Source of the DNA: Phenylobacterium sp.
GTDB lineage: Bacteria > Pseudomonadota > Alphaproteobacteria > Caulobacterales > Caulobacteraceae
Assembly: GCF_013911965.1 (NCBI RefSeq)
Contig: NZ_JACESE010000008.1
Coordinates: 1-64,000, forward strand
DNA length: 64,000 nt
Direction of reading: 5' to 3'
Numbering within the stretch: position 1 is the first letter of the stretch; each line of letters starts with the position of its first letter. The position numbers were made by a program, and so were the translations under genes. The notes beneath the pieces were generated by a model, which worked only from the letters and a program-made list of their open reading frames with translations, had not been told where the DNA came from and did not search any database. Of this stretch, positions 45,776 through 54,038 are shown in pieces.

Positions 45776-46441
45776 ATGACCGACCCCGTCCCCACGTCTC
45801 CGCCCGAGCCGGAGACGGAAATGCAGGAGGCGGCCACCAAGGCCGCCGTCTTCTGCGCGGCCGAGCGGCTGTTCGCCCTGCACGGCTTCCAGAACGTGTC
45901 GGTGCGCGACATCACCGCCGAGGCGGGCGTCAACCTGGCCTCGGTGAACTACCACTTCGGCTCCAAGGACGGCCTGCTGTTCGAGATCTTCCGCCGGCGC
46001 ACGGCGGAGCTGAACCGCGAGCGGGCCCGCATGCTGCACGAGGCCAATGACCGGCACGGCGGCAAGCCGCCGGTGCGCGAGATCCTCGAGGCCTTCTTCG
46101 CGCCCCCGCTGAAGTGGGCCGACCCGGCCGGCGACCGCCGCATCTCCGTCCAGTTCATCATCCGGGCCCGCAGCGAGGGCACGGCCGAGATGCGCGAGGT
46201 GCTGCAGAACGACGTCTCGCACCTGCGCCGCTTCGCCGATGCGCTGATCGCCGCCCGTCCCGACCTGGCGCTGGAGGACGTCTACTGGCGCCTGCATTTC
46301 TGCCTGGGCATGGTGCACAACAACCGCTTCGCCGAGTTCGACCGCCTGCACCACCTGTCCGACGGACTGACGCGCGAGCAGGACGCCGACGGGCTCCTGG
46401 CCCGCATGGTGGATTTCGCCGAAGCCGGCTTCCTGGCCTGA
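45776..46441 (+). CDS. TetR family transcriptional regulator
   Basis: 221 aa from MTDPVP; an ATG 9 codons earlier is also possible and neither has a strong RBS. The TetR helix-turn-helix is residues about 22-65: AERLFALHGFQNVSVRDITAEAGVNLASVNYHFGSKDGLL. The C-terminal domain resembles the CecR/DUF1956-type (RISVQFIIRARSEGTAEM). Overlaps the MOSC gene in TGATG, so the two form an operon. Target genes unknown; autoregulation is plausible. Confidence 0.88.
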   Translation: MTDPVPTSPPEPETEMQEAATKAAVFCAAERLFALHGFQNVSVRDITAEAGVNLASVNYHFGSKDGLLFEIFRRRTAELNRERARMLHEANDRHGGKPPVREILEAFFAPPLKWADPAGDRRISVQFIIRARSEGTAEMREVLQNDVSHLRRFADALIAARPDLALEDVYWRLHFCLGMVHNNRFAEFDRLHHLSDGLTREQDADGLLARMVDFAEAGFLA

Positions 46442-46983
46442 TGGGCGGCGCCCTCGTCACCCACGTGGCGAGCCGGCCGGGCCATTCCTTTTCCAAGACT
46501 CTGCAGACCGAGATCCGGCTGATCGCCGGGCTGGGCGTCGAGGGCGACGGACATGCGGGGGCGACCGTCCAGCACCGCTCGCGCGTCGCCAAGGATCCGA
46601 GCCAGCCGAACCTGCGCCAGGTGCACCTGATGGCCGGCGAATTCCATGACGAGCTGAACGCCGCCGGCTTCGACGTTTCACCCGGCGACCTGGGCGAGAA
46701 CCTGACGACGCGCGGGATTGCGCTGCTGGAGCTTTCCGCCGGCTCACGGCTGCGGATCGGCCACGAGGCGGTGGTGGAGATCACTGGCCTGCGCAATCCG
46801 TGCTGGCAGCTGGACGCCTTTCAGCCCGGCCTGACCGCCGCCAGCCTCGGCCGCGACGCCGAGGGCGGCCTGGTGCGCAAGGCCGGCGTGATGGGGATCG
46901 TTCTGGCCGGCGGCCTCGTGCGGCCCGGCGACGCCATCGCCATTGAGGCGCCGGCGGTCTTCCGGAAACTGGAACGGGTCTAG
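46441..46983 (+). CDS. MOSC domain-containing protein
   Basis: 180 aa. The MOSC fold is shown by GVEGDGHAGATVQHRS (start), FDVSPGDLGENLTTRGIAL and the sulfur-binding cysteine in LRNPCWQLDAF. MOSC proteins carry or use sulfur delivered by MoCo sulfurases or act on N-hydroxylated substrates; no further domain is fused. Translationally coupled with the TetR gene, so it may be under that repressor. Its last 4 bases overlap the convergent UdgX-fusion gene. Confidence 0.9.
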   Translation: MGGALVTHVASRPGHSFSKTLQTEIRLIAGLGVEGDGHAGATVQHRSRVAKDPSQPNLRQVHLMAGEFHDELNAAGFDVSPGDLGENLTTRGIALLELSAGSRLRIGHEAVVEITGLRNPCWQLDAFQPGLTAASLGRDAEGGLVRKAGVMGIVLAGGLVRPGDAIAIEAPAVFRKLERV

Positions 46984-48413
46984 GCGACCAGGCTCCAGGC
47001 GAACCGCAGATCCTGGACGAACTCGGCATAGGCGCGGGCCTTGGCCTCGGCGTCCGGAACCCGCAGCAGGTAGGAGGGGTGCCAGGTGACCACGCCCTGG
47101 GCCTGGTCCTCGAGCTGGAACGCCTGGCCGCGGGACTTGCCGATCGGCAGGCTCTTGCCCATGACGCCGCGCACCGCGGTGGCGCCCAGGGCGACGACGA
47201 CGCGCGGCCGCACGATCCGCCGTTCGGCCTCCAGCCACCAGCGGCAGGCCTCGATTTCCGGCGCGTCCGGCGTCTTGTGCAGCCGCCGCTTGCCGCGCAG
47301 CTCATGCTTGAAGTGCTTGACCGCGTTGGTGACGTAGGCCTCGCGCCGCGGCACGCCAGCCTCGTTCAGAGCGCGGTCGAACATCTGGCCCGCCGGCCCG
47401 ACGAAGGGCTTGCCGGCCAGGTCCTCCTGGTCCCCGGGCTGCTCGCCCACGAACATCAGCCGCGCGGTCTCCGGCCCCTCGCCGGCCACGCCTTGGGTCG
47501 CGTCCTTCCAGAGATGGCAGCGCCGGCAGGCGTCGACCCCGGCGGCGATCTCGGCCAGCGTCGCCGGCGCCGACCCTTCATAGGGGGCGTCGCGGCTGGC
47601 GCGCCGGGCGGCGCGGACGATGCGGCGGGCGGGTTCGGAAGGGCTCTGGGCGACCATGGTCTCTGTCCGGGCCTGTGCGGAACGGGTCAGTTCGGGAATG
47701 AGCGCAGCCTCGGGAAGGTTGCGCCAGTAGCGCTTGGGCATCTCCTTCCGCATGGCCGAGAGCCGCACCCGCGCCGGATTGAAAGTCGCCGCATAGTAGG
47801 TGCGCCAGAACGCCTCCAGGGCGTCTTCGGCCGGCGCATCGGCCGGATCGGCGCCTGGCGTGAAGCGGAGCGTCTCGGTGTCCCAATGGGCGCAGACGTC
47901 CGGCGTCAGGATGGAAAAGCGCATGTTGGCGAACCGCCGGACGAAGAAGGGCGCGGTGGCTTCGGTCACCCGGTGGGCCGGCTCGAACCAGGCGACATAG
48001 GCCTCCTCGTCCGCTGCGGCCGCCACGGACCGGAAGCGGACGAAGGCCTTCATCTTGTGAGCGGCGCGATCCACCTGGCGTTCCATGTCGCGGGCGCGGA
48101 CGACATCTTCATCCGCCGGCTGGGCGAGCAGATGGGGCGTCTCCGGCAATCGCCAGAGCAGACGGTAGAGCAGGTCGAACCGCGCCGGCGAGCGGTGCAG
48201 CACGACCCGCTGGGCCAGATCGACGAAGCTGCGCGAAACGCGGATGGCGCCCGCCCCGCCCTCGTCCTGCGCCGGCTCGGCGAACAGATCGGCCGCGCCG
48301 TCGTCGACCGTCCAGACCACGTCGGCCGGGGAGACGCCGCCCGTCCGCAGGGCCCTGGCCGCCTCGCGCCAGCCCTCGAAATCGGTCTCAGAAGCCAGCC
48401 TCACGACGCGCAT
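46980..48413 (-). CDS. DUF4130-UdgX fusion: covalent uracil-DNA binding repair protein
   Basis: 477 aa. Residues 1 to about 250 are the DUF4130 (SAM-linked) domain with the H-K-M-K-A-F-V-R-F-R segment near 120. Residues about 285-477 are UdgX: an iron-sulfur pair C296/C299 (CRRCHLW), GEQPGDQED (323-331), the R-loop KRRLHKTP with H379, C390, and HPSYLLR. UdgX in mycobacteria removes uracil and then locks onto the abasic site by a covalent bond through this loop histidine. The gene starts 1 base after the radical SAM stop. Both share the SOS box upstream. Confidence 0.9.
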   Translation of the reverse strand: MRVVRLASETDFEGWREAARALRTGGVSPADVVWTVDDGAADLFAEPAQDEGGAGAIRVSRSFVDLAQRVVLHRSPARFDLLYRLLWRLPETPHLLAQPADEDVVRARDMERQVDRAAHKMKAFVRFRSVAAAADEEAYVAWFEPAHRVTEATAPFFVRRFANMRFSILTPDVCAHWDTETLRFTPGADPADAPAEDALEAFWRTYYAATFNPARVRLSAMRKEMPKRYWRNLPEAALIPELTRSAQARTETMVAQSPSEPARRIVRAARRASRDAPYEGSAPATLAEIAAGVDACRRCHLWKDATQGVAGEGPETARLMFVGEQPGDQEDLAGKPFVGPAGQMFDRALNEAGVPRREAYVTNAVKHFKHELRGKRRLHKTPDAPEIEACRWWLEAERRIVRPRVVVALGATAVRGVMGKSLPIGKSRGQAFQLEDQAQGVVTWHPSYLLRVPDAEAKARAYAEFVQDLRFAWSLVA

Positions 48414-48414
48414 G

Positions 48415-49641
48415 TCAGAAGAGGCTCGGCTGCTCGGGCGCCGGCGCGAAGCGCGCCCGAAGACCCTCGGCGTCGGTCAGGCCCCCTGGTCGCCAGTCCT
48501 CCAGCACGACGAAGGGCTTCAGCTTCTCCAGGCTGCGGCAGATGCGCTTGAGATCGGCCAGCCGCAGGCGGGCCAGGCGACGGGCGGCGATCAGGCGCTC
48601 CACGCCCATGGCCCCCAGCCCCGGCACCCGCAGCAGCGTCTCGCGATCGGCGCGGTTCAGATCGACGGGAAACCGGTCCCGGTTCTTCAGCGCCCAGGCA
48701 AGCTTCGGATCGATGGCGAGATCGAGGTCCTGGCCCGGCGGCGCGATCTCCTCTGTCTCGAAGCCGTAGAACCGCATCAGCCAGTCGGCTTGGTAGAGCC
48801 GGTGTTCGCGCATCAGCGGCGGCCGCTGGGGCGGCAGGGATTTGGACACGTCCGGGATGGGGCTGAAGGCCGAATAGTAGACGCGGCGCAGGCCATAGGC
48901 GCCGTAGAGGCTCGCCGAGCGGCCGAGGATCTCGCCGTCCGAAGCCCCGTCGGCGCCGACGATCATCTGGGTCGACTGCCCCGCCGGCGCAAACTTGGGC
49001 GGCCGCGCCTTGCGCCCAGGCTCGGCGCCGGCCTCGATCCCCAGGCGCACCGCCCCCATGGCCTTGCGGATGACGCCCGCATCCTTTTCCGGCGCGAAGG
49101 CCGCCAGGCTCTCGTCCTTGGGCAATTCGATATTGATGGAGACACGGTCGGCGTAGAGGGCCGCCGCATTGACCAGTTCGGGCGAGGCCTCGGGGATCAG
49201 CTTGAGGTGAATATAGCCGCGGAAGTCGTGGACCTGCCGTAGGTCGCGGGCGACCTTCACCAGCTGCTCCATGGTGTAGTCGCCCGACCGGATGATGCCG
49301 GAGGAGAGAAACAGCCCCTCGATATAGTTGCGCTTGTAGAAGCCGAGCGTGAGGTCGACCACCTCCTGCGCGGAGAACCTTGCGCGCGGCGTGTTGGAGG
49401 ACACACGGTTCACGCAGTAGGCGCAGTCATAGATGCAGTAGTTGGTGAGCAGGATCTTCAGAAGGCTCACGCACCGCCCGTCGGGCGTATAGGCGTGGCA
49501 GATCCCCATGCCCTCGGTGGACCCGACACCCTTACCGCCCCGGGAGTCTCGCCCCTTCGCGCCGGACGAGGCGCAGGAGGCGTCGTACTTGGCGGCGTCG
49601 GCGAGGATGGAAAGCTTCTGCTTGAGGTCGAGAACGGCCAT
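48415..49641 (-). CDS. Putative DNA modification/repair radical SAM protein
   Basis: 408 aa. The start reads LKQKLSILADAAKYDASCASSG, as in the UdgX-linked radical SAM family (TIGR03916-type). The iron-sulfur motif CxxxCxxC is C69, C73, C76 in NYCIYDCAYC. The C-terminal third has helix-hairpin-helix DNA-binding motifs (LLRVPGLGAMGVERLIAARRL). The substrate is unknown; coupling to UdgX implies action on DNA damage. A GTTC-N7-GTTC box lies 14 bases upstream of the ATG. No clear RBS is seen. Confidence 0.9.
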   Translation of the reverse strand: MAVLDLKQKLSILADAAKYDASCASSGAKGRDSRGGKGVGSTEGMGICHAYTPDGRCVSLLKILLTNYCIYDCAYCVNRVSSNTPRARFSAQEVVDLTLGFYKRNYIEGLFLSSGIIRSGDYTMEQLVKVARDLRQVHDFRGYIHLKLIPEASPELVNAAALYADRVSINIELPKDESLAAFAPEKDAGVIRKAMGAVRLGIEAGAEPGRKARPPKFAPAGQSTQMIVGADGASDGEILGRSASLYGAYGLRRVYYSAFSPIPDVSKSLPPQRPPLMREHRLYQADWLMRFYGFETEEIAPPGQDLDLAIDPKLAWALKNRDRFPVDLNRADRETLLRVPGLGAMGVERLIAARRLARLRLADLKRICRSLEKLKPFVVLEDWRPGGLTDAEGLRARFAPAPEQPSLF

Positions 49642-49655
49642 GGGGCCATTCTAAT

Positions 49656-49670
49656 GTTCCCATTTTGTTC
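49656..49670. promoter_or_regulatory. LexA (SOS) box upstream of the radical SAM-UdgX operon
   Basis: GTTCCCATTTTGTTC is an exact fit to the alphaproteobacterial LexA consensus GTTC-N7-GTTC. It is 14 bases before the radical SAM start codon, so a bound repressor would block transcription. It also lies about 110 bases upstream of the divergent GFA gene. SOS control is inferred from the site; established LexA biology in this class supports it. Confidence 0.85.
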
Positions 49671-49781
49671 CGCAAGCGGCGCCGTGGGGTTTTGGTCTTG
49701 CAGGCAGACGCCAACAGCCGTTCTTCTGCGAGCCTTCACCAGGGCGGATTCCGCCACTGGATCTGCGTAAGGAGTGTTCCG

Positions 49782-50180
49782 GTGCGTGTCGAAGGTGGAT
49801 GTCTTTGCGGCCAGGTCCGGTACGTCGCCGACGGAGAACCCGTGAATGTCCGCATCTGCCATTGTCGGATGTGCCAAGCCGCGATCGGCGCGGCGTTTAA
49901 CGCCCGCATGCTGTTCCGCCGCTCAGACGTCGAGATCACCGGGGAGATCCGCCAGTTCAATTCCTCGCCTGAGCTGGCGCGGGGCTTCTGCGCGACCTGT
50001 GGCTCCACGCTGTTCTCAGCGCGTGAGAGCCAGGGACTGATCGGTCTGACAAGCGGAACGCTGGACGACCCGTCGGTGTTTCAGCCCACCATGCACATTT
50101 GGACGTCCTCGCGGCAGCCCTGGCTGAGGATCGACGATGGCCTGCCGCAATATGCGGAGGCCCCGCCGGCCCAGGGCTGA
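49782..50180 (+). CDS. GFA/CENP-V family zinc protein
   Basis: 132 aa from a GTG start behind AAGGAG with 7-base spacing; longer frames lack support. The zinc cysteines are in EGGCLCGQVRY, CHCRMCQ and CATCGST, the pattern of the GFA (glutathione-dependent formaldehyde-activating enzyme-like) family. Gfa-like proteins of this size rarely have proven formaldehyde activity. A dispersed palindromic repeat directly follows. Expression may be influenced by the neighbouring LexA box, though this is speculative. Confidence 0.85.
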   Translation: MRVEGGCLCGQVRYVADGEPVNVRICHCRMCQAAIGAAFNARMLFRRSDVEITGEIRQFNSSPELARGFCATCGSTLFSARESQGLIGLTSGTLDDPSVFQPTMHIWTSSRQPWLRIDDGLPQYAEAPPAQG

Positions 50181-50183
50181 CCC

Positions 50184-50287
50184 CTAGAGCGTGACGCGAT
50201 CTGATGGGATCAGATCGCCGCTCTAGATTCATTACCGACGCGCGTTTCGCCCGATAACCGGTTCCCACTTTTCGGAACGCGCTCTAG
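50184..50287. repeat. Dispersed palindromic element with CTAGAGCG ends
   Basis: The element starts CTAGAGCG and ends CGCTCTAG. The left unit (50184-50226) is itself palindromic, with GCGATCTGAT and ATCAGATCGC arms around a short centre and CTCTAG at its end; the right unit has AACCGGTTCCCACTTTTCGGAACGCGCTCTAG character. Elements with the CGGTTCCCACTTTTC core and CTAGAGCG boundaries are common in alphaproteobacterial genomes (recognised from memory). It overlaps the last 4 bases of the hxlR-type gene and separates it from the GFA gene. Confidence 0.8.
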
Positions 50288-50709
50288 GCGCGGGCCCTCC
50301 AGGCGGCGCGTTCGGCGAAGACGCGGGTGACCTCGGCCATGTTTTCCGTGCCCCAGGCGCAGAGCGGCACGAGGGCCTCCGCCAGGCTGACGCCCAGCGG
50401 CGTCAGGCTGTAGTCGACGCGCGGCGGGACCTCCTTGTAGTCGGTCCGCTTCACCAGGCCATCGGCCTCCAGCTCCTTGAGCTGCTGGATCAGCATCTTG
50501 TCGCTGACGTCGCGCACCGCCCGGCGGAGCTCGCCATAGCGGGTCGGGCCGCCCTGGGCGAGGAAGTAGAGGATCAGCGGCTTCCACTTGCCGGCGATGA
50601 CCCGCAGCGTCGCATCGAGTCCGCAGGTGAACCCCGGCAAGGTCGGCGTGCAGGTCTGCGTGTCCGCGGACGGGGCGTCTGAAGCTGTGGCGGCGTGTTC
50701 GGATGACAT
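50284..50709 (-). CDS. HxlR family transcriptional regulator
   Basis: 141 aa. The winged helix is MLIQQLKELEADGLVKRTDYKEVPPRVDYSLTPLG; the N-terminal cysteine pattern TCTPTLPGFTCGLDATLRVIAGKWKPLILYFLAQGG is typical of HxlR. The cysteines (residues about 19 and 28) may sense electrophiles or redox change, as in YodB-type regulators. Divergent from an SDR gene, with two direct repeats in the gap that look like its operator. Confidence 0.92.
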   Translation of the reverse strand: MSSEHAATASDAPSADTQTCTPTLPGFTCGLDATLRVIAGKWKPLILYFLAQGGPTRYGELRRAVRDVSDKMLIQQLKELEADGLVKRTDYKEVPPRVDYSLTPLGVSLAEALVPLCAWGTENMAEVTRVFAERAAWRARA

Positions 50710-50717
50710 TTTTGCCC

Positions 50718-50750
50718 ACTTACCGAAAGGTGCATACTTGTCGATAGGTG
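50718..50750. promoter_or_regulatory. Two direct repeats, probable HxlR operator
   Basis: ACTTACCGAAAGGTG (50718-50732) and ACTTGTCGATAGGTG (50736-50750) match at 12 of 15 positions and are 18 bases apart start to start. Each half is partly palindromic (ACTT...AGGT). The pair sits between divergent hxlR and SDR genes. HxlR dimers bind such sites next to their own gene; binding is inferred. Confidence 0.65.
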
Positions 50751-50794
50751 GGTGCGCCGCCAGCTCATGGCAACCTCAGTGCAGGAGCAACACC

Positions 50795-51529
50795 ATGAGC
50801 AGACTTTCCGGCAAGACGGCGGTGATCACCGGCGGCGGCAGCGGCATCGGCCTTGGGGCCGCCAGGCGGTTCGTCGAGGAAGGCGCCTTCGTCTACATCT
50901 TCGGCCGTCGGCAGGCGGCCCTCGACGCCGCCCTGGCCGAGCTTGGCCCCAACGCCCGCGCCGTCCGCGGCTCGGTCACCGATGCGGCCGATCTCGACCG
51001 CCTCTACGAGGCCGTGAAGGCCGAGCGGGGCGGGCTGGACATCGTCTTCGCCAACGCCGGCACCGGCGTGGTGGCGCCGCTGGGGGAGATCTCGTCTGAG
51101 CAGTACGATCAGACCTTCGACGTCAATGTGAAGGGCCTCATCTTCACCGTTCAGAAGGCCCTGCCCCTGATGTCGGCGGGCGGCTCCATCATCCTCACCG
51201 GCTCGACCACCGGCGTGATGGGCACCGGCCAGTTCAGCATCTACAGCGCCAGCAAGGCGGCGGTGCGCAATCTGGCGCGCAGCTGGGCGGTGGATCTTCA
51301 GGGGACCGGCATTCGGGTCAACGTCCTCTCGCCGGGACCGACCCTGACGGATCTGGCGCTGGAGGTGGTCGGCGAGGAGGCCTTCCACGCCCTTGGCGCG
51401 GCGACCCCCATCGGCCGGCTCGGCGATCCGGCGGAGACCGGCGCCGTCGCGGCCTTCCTGGCCTCGGCCGACGCCAGCTTCATGACGGGCGGCGAGGTCT
51501 TCGTCGACGGCGGACTGGCGCAGGTCTAG
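50795..51529 (+). CDS. SDR family oxidoreductase controlled by the HxlR neighbour
   Basis: 244 aa from the ATG preceded by AGGAGC. Cofactor motif TGGGSGIGLG, FANAGTG (in place of NNAG), SIYSASKAAVRNLA (catalytic Y and K), and PIGRLGDPAETG/FMTGGEVFVDGG end motifs. Probably a NADPH-dependent carbonyl or quinone reductase; HxlR-linked SDR genes often respond to electrophiles. Adjacent and divergent to the HxlR gene, sharing the repeat operator. Confidence 0.9.
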   Translation: MSRLSGKTAVITGGGSGIGLGAARRFVEEGAFVYIFGRRQAALDAALAELGPNARAVRGSVTDAADLDRLYEAVKAERGGLDIVFANAGTGVVAPLGEISSEQYDQTFDVNVKGLIFTVQKALPLMSAGGSIILTGSTTGVMGTGQFSIYSASKAAVRNLARSWAVDLQGTGIRVNVLSPGPTLTDLALEVVGEEAFHALGAATPIGRLGDPAETGAVAAFLASADASFMTGGEVFVDGGLAQV

Positions 51530-51668
51530 GGACGGCGGGGGCGGGCTCCTTTCGTCCGGGGCCCGCCTCCGGCCACGCCAACGCCGTCATGGCCCGCGGC
51601 CTGACGCAGGATAAGGGCCGGGGCCGGACGCCCGGAACCATAGCTGCAAGGGCGGGTTTGGTGGCGGC

Positions 51669-52547
51669 ATGTCCCGCCTGACCATCCGCCACGAAACCCG
51701 CTACGCCTACGAGCACGCCGTCGCGTTCGGGCCGCATGAGCTGCTGTTGCGGCCGCGAGGCGGCCATGCGCTGCGGGTCGTGAAGGGCTCCCTCACCTTC
51801 TCCCCCCGCGGGGAGACCCGCTGGCGCTACGACGCCTATGGCAACTGCGTCTGCCAGCTCACCCTGCTGGAAGAAGCCGCCGAGTTCCTGGTGGTGAGCG
51901 AACTGGAGATCGAGCGGTTTCCAGCGCCCCTGGCCCCACAGGAGGTGGACGACCCCCGGACGGCCACGCCGATCGTCTACCCGGCCAATGACCGCGCCGT
52001 GCTCGGTCCCTATGTCGAGCCGGCCACCGACGACCCGGAGGGCGTCCTGTTGCGGTGGCTGCACGGTCAGGCGCCGGAGGTGGGCGAGCCCGCGCTCGAC
52101 TATGTCCTGCGCCTCAATCGCGCCATCCATGACGCCTTCGAATACCAGGCCCGCTACGAAGAGGGCGTCCAGGCGCCGTTCGAAACGGTCGCCCGGCGGA
52201 GCGGCACCTGCCGGGACTTCGCCTGGCTGATGGTGGAGGTGCTTCGGCGGCTGGGTTTCGCCGCCCGCTTCGTCAGCGGCTACCTCCATTCGCCGGGGCT
52301 GGACGGAGTCCGCGGCGCAGGCGCCACCCATGCCTGGTGCGAGGTCTTCCTGCCGGCGTTCGGCTGGATGGACTTCGACCCCACCAACGCGCTGGCCGAG
52401 GCCGCCGCCCTCATCCCCGTCGCCGTCAGCCGCACGCCGGCCGAGGCCGCGCCCATCAGCGGCGCCATCATCGGCGTCCCGGGCGAAAGCCGGATGGAGG
52501 TCAAGGTGGACGTCCGCCTCTGCCCGCCCCTGGCGAGCGCCGCCTGA
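51669..52547 (+). CDS. Transglutaminase-like cysteine peptidase family protein
   Basis: 292 aa. Residues about 1-100 form the bacterial transglutaminase N-terminal domain (LTIRHETRYAYEHAV, LLLRPRGG). Residues about 165-245 carry the catalytic triad: SGTCRDFAWLM (Cys), GATHAWCEVF (His), and WMDFDPTN (Asp). Function is probably protease or amidase rather than crosslinking. Often near circularly permuted ATP-grasp and alpha-E genes, but these are not seen here. Stand-alone gene, no signal peptide. Confidence 0.9.
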   Translation: MSRLTIRHETRYAYEHAVAFGPHELLLRPRGGHALRVVKGSLTFSPRGETRWRYDAYGNCVCQLTLLEEAAEFLVVSELEIERFPAPLAPQEVDDPRTATPIVYPANDRAVLGPYVEPATDDPEGVLLRWLHGQAPEVGEPALDYVLRLNRAIHDAFEYQARYEEGVQAPFETVARRSGTCRDFAWLMVEVLRRLGFAARFVSGYLHSPGLDGVRGAGATHAWCEVFLPAFGWMDFDPTNALAEAAALIPVAVSRTPAEAAPISGAIIGVPGESRMEVKVDVRLCPPLASAA

Positions 52548-52685
52548 GCCGCCCGCGGCCGGTCCCCGAGAAATCGGCTTTTCCCCGTCCCGGACTCTGA
52601 TAGGACGAGAGGATTGTTTTAGCTGTTCAAAAATTAGGGAGTCGCCCGCGCGACCCTTGCGACCCCGCGCGCGGGTGGGACGCTG

Positions 52686-54035
52686 TTGGAAAAGAACATC
52701 GAGGAAACCTCCACGACGGCCGAGGGCGAGACGGTCGTGGTCCATGCCGACCCTGAGGGGAAGACGCTCGCCGAACGCGAGGCCGAGTACGAGACCTTCG
52801 TCTGGGCCAATCTGAAGCGCAACTACATCGCCCACTACCTGCACGGCATGCTGGGCATGACAGGCTTTCGCCTCGTCAATGCGCCGACCTTCCTGCCGGC
52901 CTACCTCTTCGCCATCTCCGGCTCGAGCTTCATCGTCGGCCTGGGCCTGGCGCTGCAGCAGGTGGGCGGCGTGCTCTCGCCCATCTTCGGCGCCACCCAG
53001 ATCGAGCACCGCAAGCGGGTCATGCCCGCCGCCGTGTGGATGGGGGGCCTGGCGCGGGTGCAGATCGTGGGCATGGCCCTGGCCGGCTGGTTCCTCTCGG
53101 GGCAGCCGCTGATCGTGGCCATCCTGAGCTTCATGTTCCTCTTCGGCCTCTTCATGGGCACCCAGCGCGTGGTGTTCTCCATCCTGATGGCCAAGGTGAT
53201 CCCGATCAGCCGGCGCGGCCGGCTGCAGGCCTGGCGCAACGCCACCGGCGGTCTGATCGCCGCGGGCCTGGCCTGGGTGGCGGGGAAGTACTTCGTCGAG
53301 GCCGACCTCTTCGGCAACGGCTACGCCACCACCTTCATGTTCGCGGCCATCCTGACCTCGCTGGGCCTGTGGGCGCTGCAGTTTCTGATGATCGAGCCCG
53401 AACCGCCGACCACGCGGGCCCAGACGCCGTTCCGGGAACGCCTGAAGGACTTTCCCCGCCTGATCAGCCAGGACCGGGGGTTCATGTTCTTCATGATCGT
53501 GCAGATGCTGGCGATCACCGGCCGCATGGCGACGCCCTTCTACATCCTCTACGCCGCATCGACGATCGAGCTGACCGGGGCCAATATCGGGCTTCTGTCG
53601 CTGGCCTTCCTGGGCGCCGACACCCTGGCCAACCTGGCCTGGGGCTATCTGGGCGACAAGACGGGCTTCCGCCTCGTGCTGATCAGCTCGCTCGTGGTCT
53701 GGATCTCGGCGACGGTCCTGCTGATGAACGTCCACGAGGTGGCCGCCATCTTCGTCGCCTTCTTCGGTCTGGGCGCGGCTCAGTCCGGCTACATGATGAG
53801 CGCCCAGACCATGATCCTGGAGTTCGGATCACGGGACGACCTGCCGATGCGGATCGCGTTCTCGTCCACCGCCGAGGGCATCATGGCCTCAGCCGGACCG
53901 CTGGTGGGCGGGGTCATGGCCGCCGCCCTCGGCTATGAGAGCGTGTTCGGGACCTCCATCGCCTTTCTGGCGGCGGGACTGACGATGCTGCTTCTCTTCG
54001 TGCGCGAACCGAGGACGACGCGGGCGGCGGGCTGA
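52686..54035 (+). CDS. MFS transporter
   Basis: 449 aa from a TTG start; the ATGs that follow lie within the first membrane helix. Twelve hydrophobic segments are visible, and the loops NLAWGYLGDKTGFR and GATQIEHRKR carry the acidic-basic MFS patterns. Residues 1-35 are a long acidic cytoplasmic tail. Substrate unknown. The leader (52600-52650) is AT-richer than its neighbours (AGGATTGTTTTAGCTGTT), a possible promoter zone. No RBS of standard form. Confidence 0.82.
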   Translation: MEKNIEETSTTAEGETVVVHADPEGKTLAEREAEYETFVWANLKRNYIAHYLHGMLGMTGFRLVNAPTFLPAYLFAISGSSFIVGLGLALQQVGGVLSPIFGATQIEHRKRVMPAAVWMGGLARVQIVGMALAGWFLSGQPLIVAILSFMFLFGLFMGTQRVVFSILMAKVIPISRRGRLQAWRNATGGLIAAGLAWVAGKYFVEADLFGNGYATTFMFAAILTSLGLWALQFLMIEPEPPTTRAQTPFRERLKDFPRLISQDRGFMFFMIVQMLAITGRMATPFYILYAASTIELTGANIGLLSLAFLGADTLANLAWGYLGDKTGFRLVLISSLVVWISATVLLMNVHEVAAIFVAFFGLGAAQSGYMMSAQTMILEFGSRDDLPMRIAFSSTAEGIMASAGPLVGGVMAAALGYESVFGTSIAFLAAGLTMLLLFVREPRTTRAAG

Positions 54036-54038
54036 GCC

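Noticed and set aside
51480-53735. 751-codon minus-strand open frame
   Set aside because: It lies antisense to the transglutaminase and MFS genes, with low-complexity translation. The plus-strand genes have clear domains.
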